DNA of 64,000 nucleotides from Cryoendolithus antarcticus (lineage: Eukaryota > Ascomycota > Dothideomycetes > Cladosporiales > Cladosporiaceae). The notes below the pieces were generated by a model. The model saw only the letters and a list, made by a program, of their open reading frames with translations, was not told the DNA's origin and ran no database searches. The translations under genes and the position numbers were made by a program. Shown in pieces: positions 11,770-22,487 of this stretch (positions within the stretch are counted from its first letter, which is position 1; each line of letters opens with the position of its first letter). The DNA lies in assembly GCA_002077065.1 (NCBI GenBank), contig NAJO01000017.1, forward strand, positions 310,001 through 374,000. The letters run 5' to 3'.

Positions 11770-12496
11770 CAGCTATCTGCTCTCTGCTTCCGTGGCCAAT
11801 CGTCAAAGGCTTCGACGTGTGACGCCGCCAGTGGTACCGCTCGATGAGATAGACACGGAGAGAGATTGAGACAGATACTTACTGTCAACGAGCGCGACAA
11901 GAACTGCACAGGGGCCAATCCAGGACCGGTGAACATTCGCCGCATCATGGACACCAGTGCATACTCACGCAGTATTGCTCTAGGGCGTCGAGACACATGT
12001 ACGGAGTGATGGTGTATCTTATCGTGAAATGTGAAACTGGAGGTAGTTACGTGTAGTATGTTAGGCTCGAACGCTGGGTGCACTTGAAGTTCAAGGGTCT
12101 CAAAAGGGCATCGCCGAGTCAACACAAGCGCTGGAGCTTGCACAATATAGAGATGTCAATGCAAAGGGTATCTAAACCTCCTCTTCCTCTTCCAAGCGAT
12201 CAGATAGCGTGATTGTGTCTCACCGTCTCTTCGCACCGACCCGGTACACCAGCGCCACCACATCGACTGCGCTCGCAACGAGCGTGCCACAACCACTGAT
12301 CTCGTGGCTAGTGTCACGCGTTCCACGTTGGATGCCTTCAGTGCGCTGTCACACGAGTCCACAGCGCACACAGCGTGGTCTGCAAGGCCAAAGCAGTCAT
12401 GCGTGCACTCCATGTTGGTCACACTATCTCGTTGTGCCCTTTCTTATCGCGCATTGCTTGAGCCTCGCGACTTTCGCGACTTGCGTCATCAGACCC
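11770..12496. other. Intergenic: HET-gene promoter side and MAPKK 3' side
   Basis: 727 bp between the HET-gene start and the MAPKK stop, both on the minus strand. The short frames here do not resemble known proteins. It should hold the HET promoter and the MAPKK 3' UTR; no specific site is recognisable. Confidence 0.4.
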
Positions 12497-14084
12497 TCAT
12501 CGATAGCTTTCAACATATCGCCCATTCTCGCCGTTTCCATAGCTACTCCGCGGCACCTCAGGATACTGTGCTCGTGGCGCTCGCCTCGTGCTATCGCTGC
12601 GATCGCTTCCCGATGTATCGGGTCTGTGCTGTGGCTGTAGCTGCTGCTGTAGCGACTCAGGTCTCCGACTCGTACGTGGAGGTGCCTGTCGTATGGGCAG
12701 GTTCCATTGCGGTTGCTGTTGTTGTTGCGCGTATCCGCTATCTCCAGGCGTTTGCTGCGAGCTACTTGTCCGTGTAGGAAACGCTGGTCTCGCGGTAGCG
12801 GGTGTAGAGACGCCATTGAGAGGAGCAGAAGATATGGGTATTGTGCCTAGCGTCGGAGTTCGTTCGGAAGACGGCGCTTGCGCAGTGATCAATGGCGTGT
12901 CTTGACCTCGAAGAAGGGCTTGTGTGGAGGGAGTAAGAGGTGGCACGAGATGAGATTTGCGATTGTGCTTCTCCATCATGGTGACTGCCCATTGCTCAAG
13001 GTCTACGGGTGTGCGCTTCGCTGCTCGAAGAAATGGGTCGGTATCAAACAGTTCCTTGGGTGTTGGTCGTTCCTCTGGGTTCTTCATTAGGCATTTTGCT
13101 ATGACGTCCTCCAGTATTGACGGGAAGGCGTCGCTTTTGGGTAGCTTTGGCGCAGGCTCCAGAACGATCTGCTGTAGCAGGTCCAGGATACCTTGCGGAC
13201 CTGCCGTATCCTCGTCTCCATCTTCGCTCTCGATGCTGAAAGGGAACTTGCCAATCGCCAGCTCCATAAGAGTAAGTCCAACACTCCACACGTCACTCTT
13301 GACGGTATATGGACTGCCTTGTATCCGCTCCGGTGCCATGTACGTGCCGGTACCCACGAACGTGTCTGCCACGCTGTTCTCCAGCTCGCTGCTAACACCA
13401 AAGTCACACAGCTTGATCTGCCCTCTGCTGTTCACCAACACGTTCGAAGGTTTGATATCTCGATGCATGATTCGATGCGCCTGGTACAAGTATGACAGTC
13501 CGCCTAGTATGGCCTCTGCAATCTTCCCCAGCACATCCACCCGTACAGGTCCGAAATTCTTCGATATGCTGTCCAGTGATCTGCACTCCTCGTCAGCACA
13601 CCATCCCTTTCCTCGCCCTCCTGATGCTCAGGCAAACTCACCCAACATCAGCATACTCCATACACATCGTCACATCCCCACTCTCATTCATAAAAGCCCC
13701 GTAGAACCCCACAATATACGGACTGTTACACTCAAACATGATCTGCAGCTCCCGCACAATCCGTTTCCTAACCTCTTTCTTCGCCTCAACATGGATGATC
13801 TTCCGTGCCATCACAACCTTCGTAGCCGCATGCATCACCTTGCTGACTGTCCCGCCGTTCCCGGCGCCGAGCTCTTTAAGCACGACGAGGTCCTCGGACC
13901 GCAAGTCGAGACGGAACTCGACGCCGATTTCGAGCGTGTCGGGGCGGTCGTTCAGCGAATCGCTGAGGGCGCCGGGGAGCTGGGAGTCTTGGGCTGAGGG
14001 CGGAAGGGGTTTGGGAGGCGCCGAGAGGGCGAGGCCTTTGACGTTTTTGCGTTTCATGGTGCGGGCTTGGAATGGGTCGGCCAT
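12497..14084 (-). CDS. ste7: MAP kinase kinase of the Ste7/Fus7/Mst7 type
   Basis: Dual-specificity kinase of the fungal mating, filamentation and infection MAPK cascade (Ste11-Ste7-Fus3/Kss1). Exons 14084-13642 and 13580-12497 with a 61-nt intron give 508 aa. The splice restores MEYADVG/SLDSISKNFG. The N terminus MADPFQARTMKRKNVKGLAL contains a basic cluster plus LxL, a MAPK docking site of the kind described in Magnaporthe Mst7. Kinase motifs: ELGAGNGGTVSKV (P-loop), VVMARK (VAIK Lys), HRDIKPSN, DFGVSSE and activation-loop S-V-A-D-T. The kinase ends near residue 370 and is followed by ~130 residues of low-complexity S/T/P/Q-rich sequence (including QQQQQ). The start is the ATG giving MADPFQ; upstream in-frame codons lack an ATG. 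Confidence 0.92.
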
Positions 14085-14738
14085 AGTTGGTGTTGGGGGC
14101 GCCGCTACGGGCGGGTATGGCAAGGTGTGGTGGCAGTCGTAAAATGCAGGCGACGTACCCGGCAAGTCCGTCTCGTCTGTGTTCGCTGATTCGTCTGGTC
14201 TATTGTATATTCCTCGTACGTATTGTCTCCCTACCCATGCATGGTACGTCAGACGAAGGTGTCAATCCGAATCCAGGCGGCTGCGTTGGCCAATCTCCTC
14301 GCGCCGCGGCTATTTCTACACTGCTCTTTGCCAGCACCTCTGGTCCCGACTGATCGACCAGTGCTTCCGAGGAATATCTTCGTGCGACAGGGAATATGCA
14401 GCGAGTATCGGGAATGCAATCGACTCCCACGTTTCATGCGGTGTTGCGTGCCCCGCCGATAGCGTTCATGCTAGCAAGGTTAGCCCGCTTTCGTCTCGTC
14501 TGTTCAGGGCAGTCCGGTCTGATACGAGCACGAAACAAATGAATGGAGATTAAGTTAGACATCAGTTCGGATGGGAGAAGATGGCTTCGGATGTCATTCC
14601 ACGGCAGGTTGGCAGCTTAGTGCAAGGAACAGCGCATATGCTGTGACGAGCCCTTCGATAAGTTGTACGTCGAGTGTTGTAAAGTACATATATACATGAG
14701 CAACACAGACAGGTACTCGTGCACGCCATGACAGCCGA
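14085..14738. other. Intergenic: MAPKK promoter side and SDHAF2 3' side
   Basis: 654 bp between the MAPKK start and the stop of the next minus-strand gene. Only short overlapping frames are present. I see no conserved feature beyond the expected promoter and 3' UTR. Confidence 0.4.
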
Positions 14739-15768
14739 TCAAGGGCGATCAAAGTTTCGCAGCTCAGGCATGAATGCCATACCCTTCCCCTGACTCTCGA
14801 CTACAATGTCAGGCCCGGCAATATCATGCACATTGCCTCCAGCCTTCCTCGCCTCAACATGCTTCCTCAGCATAGCCAAGACCTCGCTGTTCTTCCACCG
14901 CTGAGGCACAGGTCGATACGCCGGCTTGAAAGTCCCCACAGTCTGCGCCCACTCGCCTGACCGCGGCTTGTTCTGCCGCCAGTTGTCTGTGAATGATGCA
15001 GGACCGCCATCTGGTGCCTTCGCCTCCGGCTGTCCTGGAGCAGCCTGGCCTTGTGCTTCCGGTGCAGCGTGCTCCGGTCCAGCACCCTCCGCGTAAGCCA
15101 TCGAGGTCGGCGTCGGCTCTTGCGTGACCCAGTAGTAGATGTCCCAGTCATTCTCGTCAAGGAAGATGTCGTACTGCTTCAGCTGCGAGGAAGTCATGTG
15201 GCCGAGGTTCGCGTCCGCGAAAGTCGAGAGCAGTAGGTCGGATTCTAGTGTGCCGCGTTTCCGGCTTTGGTCTGTGTGAGAACGATCAGTGTCAGCGCTG
15301 AGGCTCTACATGCATACAAGTAAACTGACAGATGAGACGGGCACGCATAGTGTTGTCGTCCTCGCCCGTGCGGCGGAGGGGCTCGACTTTGAAGGTTCCT
15401 CCGTCGATTTCACCTACATCTAGGTCGGCGTTCTTGCCATCTTTGGGCGCGCCGGCTTGAGTGCCGCCTGTCATGCGCTCGGTGTTCTCGGGCACCGAGT
15501 CCTTGGGAGTGAAGTTTGGATCCACATTCGTGATAAGTTCTGGTGGCGCGTTGTCTTTGCCAATACTGGGCATCTCGTTCGCGATCGTGGAAGTAGTGTT
15601 CGTCATGTGAGGATTAAGAGGCTTCTCCATCTGGAACTTGCGGTACTGCTCGGCGGTGTCTTGATGTCGGTCATTGGTATTGACGGAGCGGGAGGGAGTG
15701 GTGGAGAATGAGCGGAGGCTGCGCGTCGCGAGCCTGGCGGAGCGGACAACGAGGCGCGCGGAAGACAT
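14739..15768 (-). CDS. SDH5: Succinate dehydrogenase assembly factor 2, mitochondrial (SDHAF2/Sdh5)
   Basis: Promotes covalent FAD attachment to the flavoprotein subunit of mitochondrial complex II. Exons 15768-15330 and 15271-14739 with a 58-nt intron give 323 aa. The N terminus ([20 protein letters not shown], Arg/Ser-rich, no acids) is a clear mitochondrial presequence. The Sdh5 domain spans the splice ([21 protein letters not shown]) and continues with [21 protein letters not shown] Pro/Ala/Glu-rich linker and a C-terminal block ([14 protein letters not shown]) follow. I recall such an extension in filamentous ascomycete homologues; the yeast protein is much shorter. It is divergently arranged with HAS1, 345 bp away. 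Confidence 0.93.
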
Positions 15769-16113
15769 GGCGAGGGGTCTGTGGGTGGAGTCTGGGTGAT
15801 GGAGCTGGCGGTGTACTTTGTATCGAGAGATGCACTTCTGCGAGGTCTAGATGGCAAAGTCGAGGCATTGAACTCTAGCAGTAGTCGACGTCATGACAGG
15901 CGTGTATTTTCCAGCACGGCTTCTCGGCTCGGCAACTACTGCGCGAAGTCCCCACATAAAAGTTCGAGGTGCAGAAAGCGCAGACGGCAGAAATGGTAGT
16001 CGGGCTTGATCTCCTCCAAAGACATGCTCTATGCTAGCTCCGACGACTTTGTAAGGCCGATTCGAGAGCGCAAGGCAAGGTTCTTCTATCGCAAGCCAGC
16101 AAAGCCTGCATTC
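15769..16113. other. Divergent promoter between SDHAF2 and HAS1
   Basis: 345 bp separate the two start codons. An upstream in-frame ATG for HAS1 lies at 16024, and a GTAAGG sits near 16050, so a longer N terminus or a 5' UTR intron is possible. No other element is recognised. Confidence 0.4.
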
Positions 16114-18224
16114 ATGTCTGGAGGTTTGCCCGATCCGGTAGCTGAGACAGCTAACATGGATGTTGAGGCACGAGCGGCGAAGAAGCTGAGGAAGGAGGAG
16201 AGGAAGAAGCGGAAGCTAGAAGACGAGAGCGCCGCAACAGAGGACGCGGTGAATGGTGTATCACAGGTGAATGGGCATGCGTCAGGAAGTGACGACGAGC
16301 CTGACGTGGAGCCTGCAACCAAGCGAGCGAAGAAGGAGCACAAGAGGGAGCGGAAGCGGAAGGAGAAGAAGGTTGTCGAAGTAGCGGGTGAAGTAATCAC
16401 AGAGCCTGCAGTCGTAGCGCAAGTGCAAGCGGAGCTGCGAGAGGCAGCAGGAGAGGCTGAGCCCGAAGCGCAAGACGATGCAGAGGCTGTTGAGCAGGCT
16501 CCAATCGTTGATGGTGACGACGACGACGATTTTGCTGGATTCGACGAGGAAAATGTCACGGCTGAGGCAACTGCAGAGCAGCCTAGCGCAGACGAATCAA
16601 CATCAAAAAGCACGCCCGAACAGGCAAATGGGACCGAAGACGACCATGAGGAACTCGAGGATGCTGGCCAAGTCAAGCTGCCAAGCGACCTGCCCTCTGC
16701 GCTTGGAGTCTCGCTACCAGATACGGCTTCAGAGCCACAGAAATTTACAGAGCTCAAGCTGTCGGAGCGCACGATGAAAGCAATCGACGGCATGCCATAC
16801 GACACGATGACCGAGATTCAAAGAAGAGCGATACCTCCCCTACTGGCTGGCCGAGATGTGCTGGGTGCTGCAAAAACCGGATCAGGCAAGACTCTGGCGT
16901 TCCTCATACCCGCTATCGAGATGCTGCACTCCCTCCGCTTCAAGCCTCGTAACGGTACCGGTGTAATTGTGGTCTCGCCGACACGAGAGCTTGCGTTGCA
17001 AATCTTCGGTGTCGCGCGCGAACTCATGGAGCACCACTCGCAGACCTATGGAATCGTGATTGGTGGCGCGAACCGACGAGCTGAAGCTGAGAAGCTGGGG
17101 AAAGGCGTGAATCTTCTGATCGCCACACCTGGCCGCCTGCTCGATCACCTGCAAAACACTCAAGGCTTTGTGTTCAAGAATGTAAAGGCACTCATCATCG
17201 ACGAGGCCGATCGGATTCTGGAAGTCGGGTTCGAAGATGAGATGCGGCAAGTCATCAAAATCCTGCCGAAAGAGGAGCGACAAACAATGCTCTTCTCCGC
17301 AACACAGACGACGAAAGTCGAGGATCTGGCACGCATATCGCTCCGTCCAGGTCCTCTGTACATTAACGTCGATCACGCACAAGAGCACTCCACAGTCGCT
17401 GGCCTCGAGCAAGGCTACGTGATCTGCGACTCTGACATGCGATTCCGTCTGCTCTTCACATTCCTCAAGAAGCACCCCAAGAAGAAGATCATCGTGTTCT
17501 TCTCATCCTGCAATTGTGTGAAGTACTACTCCGAGCTCCTCAACTACATCGACCTACCCGTGCTCGATCTACATGGCAAGCAAAAGCAGCAGAAGCGGAC
17601 CAATACTTTCTTCGAATTCATCAATGCGAAGCATGGCACACTCATCTGTACCGACGTTGCTGCGAGAGGACTCGACATTCCCGCGGTAGACTGGATCGTT
17701 CAATTCGACCCGCCTGATGACCCACGAGACTACATTCATCGCGTTGGCCGAACAGCGCGAGGCGCACATGGCAAGGGCAAGAGTCTGATGTTCTTGCAAC
17801 CGAGCGAGGTGGGCTTCCTTGCACATCTGAAGGAGGCGAAGGTACCGCTTGTGGAGTTTGAACTACCGCCGAAGAAGATTCTGGACATACAGAGCCAGCT
17901 AGAGATGTTGGTTGGGAAGAACTACTATTTGAACAAGGTAAGCTCTGCTTCTCATTTGCGCATGTTCGACACTACTGACTTATCCCTTAGTCTGCCAAAG
18001 ATGGCTACCGATCATACCTGCAAGCGTACGCAAGTCACAGTTTGCGAAGTGTGTTCAATGTCAACGCACTGGACTTGAAGAAAGTGGCGAAAAGCTTCGG
18101 GTTTGCGACACCACCGAGAGTGGATATAAACTTGGGTGCGAGCATGAAGTCGAAGGACCAGGTTGGCGGACGACGGGCATATGGGAGTCAGCCGAAGCAG
18201 AAGTCGTTTGGGGCGAGGCGATGA
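16114..18224 (+). CDS. has1: DEAD-box RNA helicase Has1
   Basis: ATP-dependent nucleolar helicase needed for 40S and 60S ribosome assembly. Exons 16114-17937 and 17991-18224 with a 53-nt intron (GTAAGC..CTTAG) give 685 aa. A ~200-residue acidic/basic N-terminal tail ([12 protein letters not shown], strings of D/E) precedes the core. Motifs in order: Q motif and Walker A ([22 protein letters not shown]), [33 protein letters not shown]. The last exon restores the Has1-specific tail: ..[35 protein letters not shown]. The start is uncertain: ATG 16114 (MSGGLPDP) is preferred, with an in-frame ATG at 16024. Confidence 0.94.
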
Positions 18225-18641
18225 GCTGTCCCTCGGCCCTGCTATTTCTCTGTACATCACAGCACTGTTCTAAGCGACTGCTCCTTGTATCACACACGTC
18301 CTAATCAAACCTAACAACATTCTAATAACATGAGAATAAAACACTCATGACTTGAACCGTCACGTGATGCATTTCTGCTCCTTCCGGTTTCGGCACAGTG
18401 GGGGCCTCTCGGTCGCGCGCAGCTCATCTTCAAGTACCGGTGCTGCAGTCGCTCATCCTTGCTACTGCATGACATCGCTCATGTTGCATGCATGAGGCAC
18501 AGGAACGCACCAAGGAGTTGTAGCTCGTAGGGATCAGGTAGTACAGCTCTCTCTCCTCTACCGTCAGGCCTTCTCTTCCTTGACATCAGTGTGCCCAGAC
18601 CGAACGAGCTTACCCACCAGCCCATAGACAGAGCCATAGCC
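18225..18641. other. Intergenic: HAS1 3' side and aldehyde dehydrogenase promoter
   Basis: 417 bp between two plus-strand genes. The only element of note is the palindromic TCACGTGA at 18360-18367, listed separately. No gene is visible. Confidence 0.4.
18360..18367. promoter_or_regulatory. Palindromic E-box TCACGTGA
   Basis: Perfect 8-bp palindrome with the CACGTG core bound by bHLH factors of the Cbf1/Tye7 type in fungi. It lies about 275 nt upstream of the aldehyde dehydrogenase ATG. Position and symmetry are suggestive only. Confidence 0.3.
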
Positions 18642-20129
18642 ATGCCCCTCCACGAGACCTCTAAAGGCCGCAAAGCAGTCCCCTCCTTCATCAACGGCTC
18701 ACCCCTTCCCCTCGACGACTCCCGCCTGAAGCCCGTTTTCAACTCCCCCGACGCCGACACACCGATTCACCACTACGCCTCCGCCACGACCGCCGACTGC
18801 TCCGCAGCCTGCAACGCAGCATGGGAAGCCTTCTCCGGCACCACCTTGGACACCGGCCGCTCGGGCTGGAAACGCGCCTCAGCCAACACGCGCCGCGACA
18901 TCATCCTGCGCGCCGCCTCGCTCTTCGAGCAGCGCAAAGCCGAGCTCATCAAAGCGCAGAAAGATGAAACGGCCTGTGCGGAAGGATGGGCGATCAACAA
19001 CGTCGTCACAACGGTGGGGTATATGCGGGAGATTGCGAGTTGTGTATCACAGATCAGGGGCGAGATTCCCACCATAGACAAGCCCGATACGTTTGCGTTC
19101 GTGTTCAAAGAGCCTGTGGGCCCGGTGCTGGTTATACCGCCTTGGAATGCTGCGTTGGTGCTGGCTACCAGGGCTGTGACGAGCGCGGTTGGCGCGGGGT
19201 GTACCGTTGTGTTGAAGAGTAGTGAGCTCTCACCTCTCACGCACAGCATGATAGTGGATATCTATCATGAGGCTGGGTTGCCGCCCGGCGTGCTGAACTC
19301 GCTTTCGAGTTCGAGGGAAGAGGCGGCGGAGACCACGGAGGCACTGATTGCGAATCCGCATATTAGGAAGATTGAGTTCATTGGGTCTGCGGCTGTGGGA
19401 AGGATCATTGGCGCGACGGCTGCGAAGTACCTCAAGCCTGTGCTCATGGAGCTGGGAGGGAAGTGCCCTGCGATTGTGCTCGACGATGCGAACCTAGTAA
19501 AAGCTGCAGTACTGTGCGCGAAAGGCGCTGTGCTGCATCACGGACAGATCTGCTTTAGCACGGAACGGATCATTGTGCTCGAAAAGGTCGCAAAGCAATT
19601 TCAGGAGTTGCTCGTGAAGATGGTCTCGAATGAGCAGGGTGGCACAGCCATACACGCCGGGATCGCTGAGAAAGGTCTTGCGATCCTGAAAGATGCGCAA
19701 GCGAACGGCGCTGAGTTCCTTGTCGGTGCGCCAGACTACGCAGCTAAGAATGGACTGAAACCAAGCATCGTCCTCATACCCGCCAACGCCAACCCCGACC
19801 TCCAAATCCTCGACGAAGAAACCTTCTCCCCTTCAGCATCGCTCTACGTCGTCTCCTCGGACGCTGAGGCAGTGAAGATTGCGAACGCTTCAGCTTACGG
19901 GCTGAACGCTACGATTCATAGTGAGAATATGGAGCGAGCGTTGAAGTTGGGCAGAGAGCTGGAGTATGGGCAGGTGCATGTCAATAGCATCAGTGTGTAC
20001 ACCAGCTGGACTGGACCACAGGGCGGAGTGAAAGGTAGTGGATGGGGGAGGCAGAATGCGCATTGGGGACTTGAGGAGTTTCTGAAGGATAAGTTCATTA
20101 TATATCATGGGAAGGATAGCGGAGTGTAA
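18642..20129 (+). CDS. Aldehyde dehydrogenase superfamily protein
   Basis: Oxidises an aldehyde to its acid with NAD(P)+. Single exon, 495 aa. Motifs: PPWNAAL (active-site region, Asn), VLKSSELSPLT, FIGSAAVGRIIG (cofactor site), LMELGGKCP (general-base Glu ~270) and GQICFSTERI (nucleophile Cys ~304). This arrangement resembles the vanillin/salicylaldehyde dehydrogenase branch of the family, whose members often act in aromatic catabolism. Substrate cannot be read from sequence alone. The frame is open upstream to 18591 only through a GTG; ATG 18642 (MPLHETSKGRKAVPSFING) is chosen because the FING segment is the usual N-terminal landmark. No signal peptide or peroxisomal C-terminal tripeptide. 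Confidence 0.9.
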   Translation: MPLHETSKGRKAVPSFINGSPLPLDDSRLKPVFNSPDADTPIHHYASATTADCSAACNAAWEAFSGTTLDTGRSGWKRASANTRRDIILRAASLFEQRKAELIKAQKDETACAEGWAINNVVTTVGYMREIASCVSQIRGEIPTIDKPDTFAFVFKEPVGPVLVIPPWNAALVLATRAVTSAVGAGCTVVLKSSELSPLTHSMIVDIYHEAGLPPGVLNSLSSSREEAAETTEALIANPHIRKIEFIGSAAVGRIIGATAAKYLKPVLMELGGKCPAIVLDDANLVKAAVLCAKGAVLHHGQICFSTERIIVLEKVAKQFQELLVKMVSNEQGGTAIHAGIAEKGLAILKDAQANGAEFLVGAPDYAAKNGLKPSIVLIPANANPDLQILDEETFSPSASLYVVSSDAEAVKIANASAYGLNATIHSENMERALKLGRELEYGQVHVNSISVYTSWTGPQGGVKGSGWGRQNAHWGLEEFLKDKFIIYHGKDSGV

Positions 20130-20486
20130 GTGGCGAGACGCATCGGAACGGAGAGTCAAGCGCAGGTCACCAGCAGACGGCAAGATCGCATCGGATGCTG
20201 TGAAGGACCGTTACATTAAGTCGAAGCAAGTGCAAGTCCTGCAGACTCGATCGATCCAATTCCCGTCAACCTCAAACTTCGCATTTCTTCACGACATGTC
20301 TGCACTAGAAGTCTGCAAGCCGTGAGGCATCCTTTCATCTCATTGTTTCGCTTAGCATTCTTTCCATCCGCGCACACGCCCATTTTCATATCTCCACTTA
20401 CGCGGCCGACACTGAAGCGCCATCAAAGACGCCAATATCGCGAAGCCCTGCATTGAACCTGGCAAGTTCCTAAGCTGTCAGCTGCA
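20130..20486. other. Intergenic: aldehyde dehydrogenase 3' side and BTB gene promoter
   Basis: 357 bp between two plus-strand genes. No conserved feature recognised. Confidence 0.4.
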
Positions 20487-21600
20487 ATGTCTCTCAATAT
20501 CGTGCACCCGTACGTCACCAAGAAGCACTCCTCATCATCATCCCTCCGCCACACCCACGTCGAACACGTAGACGACCTCGCGCCTCTCAGCCGCGGCTCG
20601 CGTCCAGGATCCGAAGGCTCCATCACGCCCACAGTCGAACGCCCTTCGATTCGTCATGCCGAACGTGCCCACTTTGCCTCAGCTGTGGATCAGGCAGTTG
20701 ACCTTGATCCGACACCTCGCGCAGACTCAGCTGTGATACTTATCGAGGAGCCCGAGTCCGGTCCAGGCTGGAATGCGGACGATGCAGCGTTCGAACAGAT
20801 CGGTACAACGACGACCTTACTCATCGGGTCGTCTCGCAAAAGGCACGACATTCCCACACAGACGCTGAAAGCGGCATCGCCATTCTTCGCACAGCTGCTG
20901 GCTACTCACGACAAGAGCGAGCCAGTGCGCTTTGCGGACGTTGAGGAATTCACATTCAAGGTGTGGATGCAGTATCTGTACACCGGGGCGTTTGGCAACT
21001 TGACGGGAGCTGGCGCGGAGGACTTCCACCCTCTGACGCATTACTTGGGAGTGTATTGTCTGAGCAAGCGGTGGATGATGGAGGAGCTCGGGAACAAAGG
21101 TATTCTCTGTTCTCATCAAGTCGCCACGTCGGAACTATCCCTCTAACTCTACCACAGTCATGGACCTGATCAGAGGCTACTACGCGCAACATTTACTCAC
21201 TGCGGCTCCATACCGCCTGGAGTGCGTGTACAAGAACACTGACACGGCCAATCCGATGCGCACCTTTCTGGTCTCGACAGCGGCATAGCGTGTCGCGCAT
21301 GAGGCGAAGCTCTCGGACAGCATGCGTACGAGCCTGGCCAAGGGTGGCGACCTGACGGTTGACTTCGTGGAAGCGCTGATGCTGCATGCTCGTGATCTCA
21401 ACCTCGACGAAAGGGTGGGGGAGGCGTGCAAGTGGCACGAGCACTTCGATACTCCAGCTTGCTGTGCTTTATTCGCAGTGCCGGAGAGCGAGCCTGAGCC
21501 GGAGGAGGAGATCGCTCAGAACGACGGCACGGCAGACTCAAGGCCTGCATCCAGTAGGCCACCTCGCCACTCCTGTCACCTCGCACTGAACACAAGCTAA
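20487..21600 (+). pseudogene. BTB/POZ-domain protein with in-frame stop
   Basis: BTB proteins often dimerise or act as adaptors for cullin-3 ubiquitin ligases. Exon 1 is 20487-21099; a 58-nt intron (21100-21157, branch CTAAC, acceptor CCACAG) leads into a second exon with ..NKVMDLIRGYY. The BTB core is at about residues 105-200 (TTLLIGSSRKRHDIPTQTLK, ASPFFAQLL, VWMQYLYTGAF). A TAG at 21286-21288 interrupts exon 2 after FLVSTAA, giving 247 aa. The same frame then stays open for another 103 codons with protein-like content (AKLSDSMRTSLAKGGDLTVD, LDERVGEACKWHEHFDTP). A removable intron from GTGTAC to the TAG itself (63 nt, in phase) is possible but would delete conserved-looking residues. A recent nonsense change is likely; functional truncation is possible. 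Confidence 0.65.
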
Positions 21601-21650
21601 CAAGTCAAGAGCCAACCCAGCGATCGCCAGCTCGCCTAATCCCAGCGGGA

Positions 21651-22487
21651 ATGGACGACCTCCCACCGCAACCTGCGCTCAGAGGGCTCTTTCACAAGAA
21701 GGTGAGCCCCTTATACGACCCGGTTCCTTTCGGTGCGGATCAAATCCCGGCGACCCGACGACAGCGTCCCCAAACTCACTTTTTGGGAGGCCAACAGGAC
21801 GGCTCCCCTTCAGCAAAAAGTTCCAAACACGGCTTGACGCAGAAAGGGTCTACGTCTGCTACACCGAGTCGGAAGCCTTCGCGGACCGACGTGACGACGA
21901 CGGAATCGAAGGCTGCAACTCCAGCACAAAAGCAGTCGCAGATCGATCCAATGAAGGCCGAGTCTTTGTCCGGCACTCCGACGTGCAAGCCATCGCGAAC
22001 CGATCTGAAGCCGACGGACCCGGTTCTTGCGATATTTACACGGAAGAAGTCGCAGGCCAATTTGGCGAAGACCGAGTCGTCCTCCAGTACCCCAACGCGG
22101 AACCCCTCGCAGGTAGACCTGCAACGCATCGACATGTTGTCTGCAGTCCCAGCGCGCAAGGTATCGCAGCCGCAGGTCCCACCTACAACATCTAATTCAA
22201 CATCGCAACCTAGTGAATCTGTAATCCAATCCTTACGCCGCTCTTCAACTATCCCTCGCACGAATCCTCTGCCCTCCGCTCCACTCACAACCAAGATCCA
22301 ACTTAAGACGCTGCCAGAGCGCTCACCTACCGCGACACCTAAGCCAAGCCGTCCCTCTCAGGACCCCTTACCCTTCACCGCACGCCTCAGACTCTCCCCT
22401 CGTGCCTGCCACGCCAGTCACAAAGTCTCACAAGTCCAGGATTCAAGACTGCGTCTGCACTCTACTTGGCTACCCGCCCTGCGATAA
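21651..22487 (+). CDS. Hypothetical Ser/Thr/Pro-rich protein with 19-residue tandem repeats
   Basis: I do not recognise this protein. An ATG frame of 278 codons begins 50 nt after the frame end of the broken BTB gene. Residues ~70-164 form five tandem 19-residue units with a pattern like (A/S/G)-x-x-P-x-R/K-x-P/Q-S-x-x-D-x-x-x-x-E-S (57-bp period, 21858-22142), followed by a partial sixth. The rest is Ser/Pro/Arg-rich and probably disordered. The last ~35 residues look less like the rest, so the true 3' end may involve an unseen intron. It could be an independent gene, a remnant of a longer BTB gene, or non-coding. Confidence 0.4.
   Translation: MDDLPPQPALRGLFHKKVSPLYDPVPFGADQIPATRRQRPQTHFLGGQQDGSPSAKSSKHGLTQKGSTSATPSRKPSRTDVTTTESKAATPAQKQSQIDPMKAESLSGTPTCKPSRTDLKPTDPVLAIFTRKKSQANLAKTESSSSTPTRNPSQVDLQRIDMLSAVPARKVSQPQVPPTTSNSTSQPSESVIQSLRRSSTIPRTNPLPSAPLTTKIQLKTLPERSPTATPKPSRPSQDPLPFTARLRLSPRACHASHKVSQVQDSRLRLHSTWLPALR
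21858..22142 (+). repeat. Five tandem 57-bp (19-codon) units
   Basis: Units start at 21858, 21915, 21972, 22029 and 22086. Conservation is clearer in protein than in DNA. For example, unit 1 is ATPSRKPSRTDVTTTESKA and unit 3 is GTPTCKPSRTDLKPTDPVL. The divergence suggests an old duplication, not a recent minisatellite. Confidence 0.75.

Noticed and set aside
12957..13997. 346-codon plus-strand frame opposite the MAPKK
   Set aside because: It runs across the MAPKK intron and both exons on the opposite strand and reads as low-complexity Ser/His sequence; the kinase motifs on the minus strand are decisive.
16086..16805. 239-codon minus-strand Ser-rich frame in HAS1
   Set aside because: Antisense of the acidic/basic HAS1 N-terminal tail; its composition simply mirrors the D/E/K codons.
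18591..20129. Aldehyde dehydrogenase as part of a metabolic gene cluster
   Set aside because: Its neighbours (HAS1, BTB) are unrelated and no tailoring enzyme, transporter or cluster regulator lies nearby.
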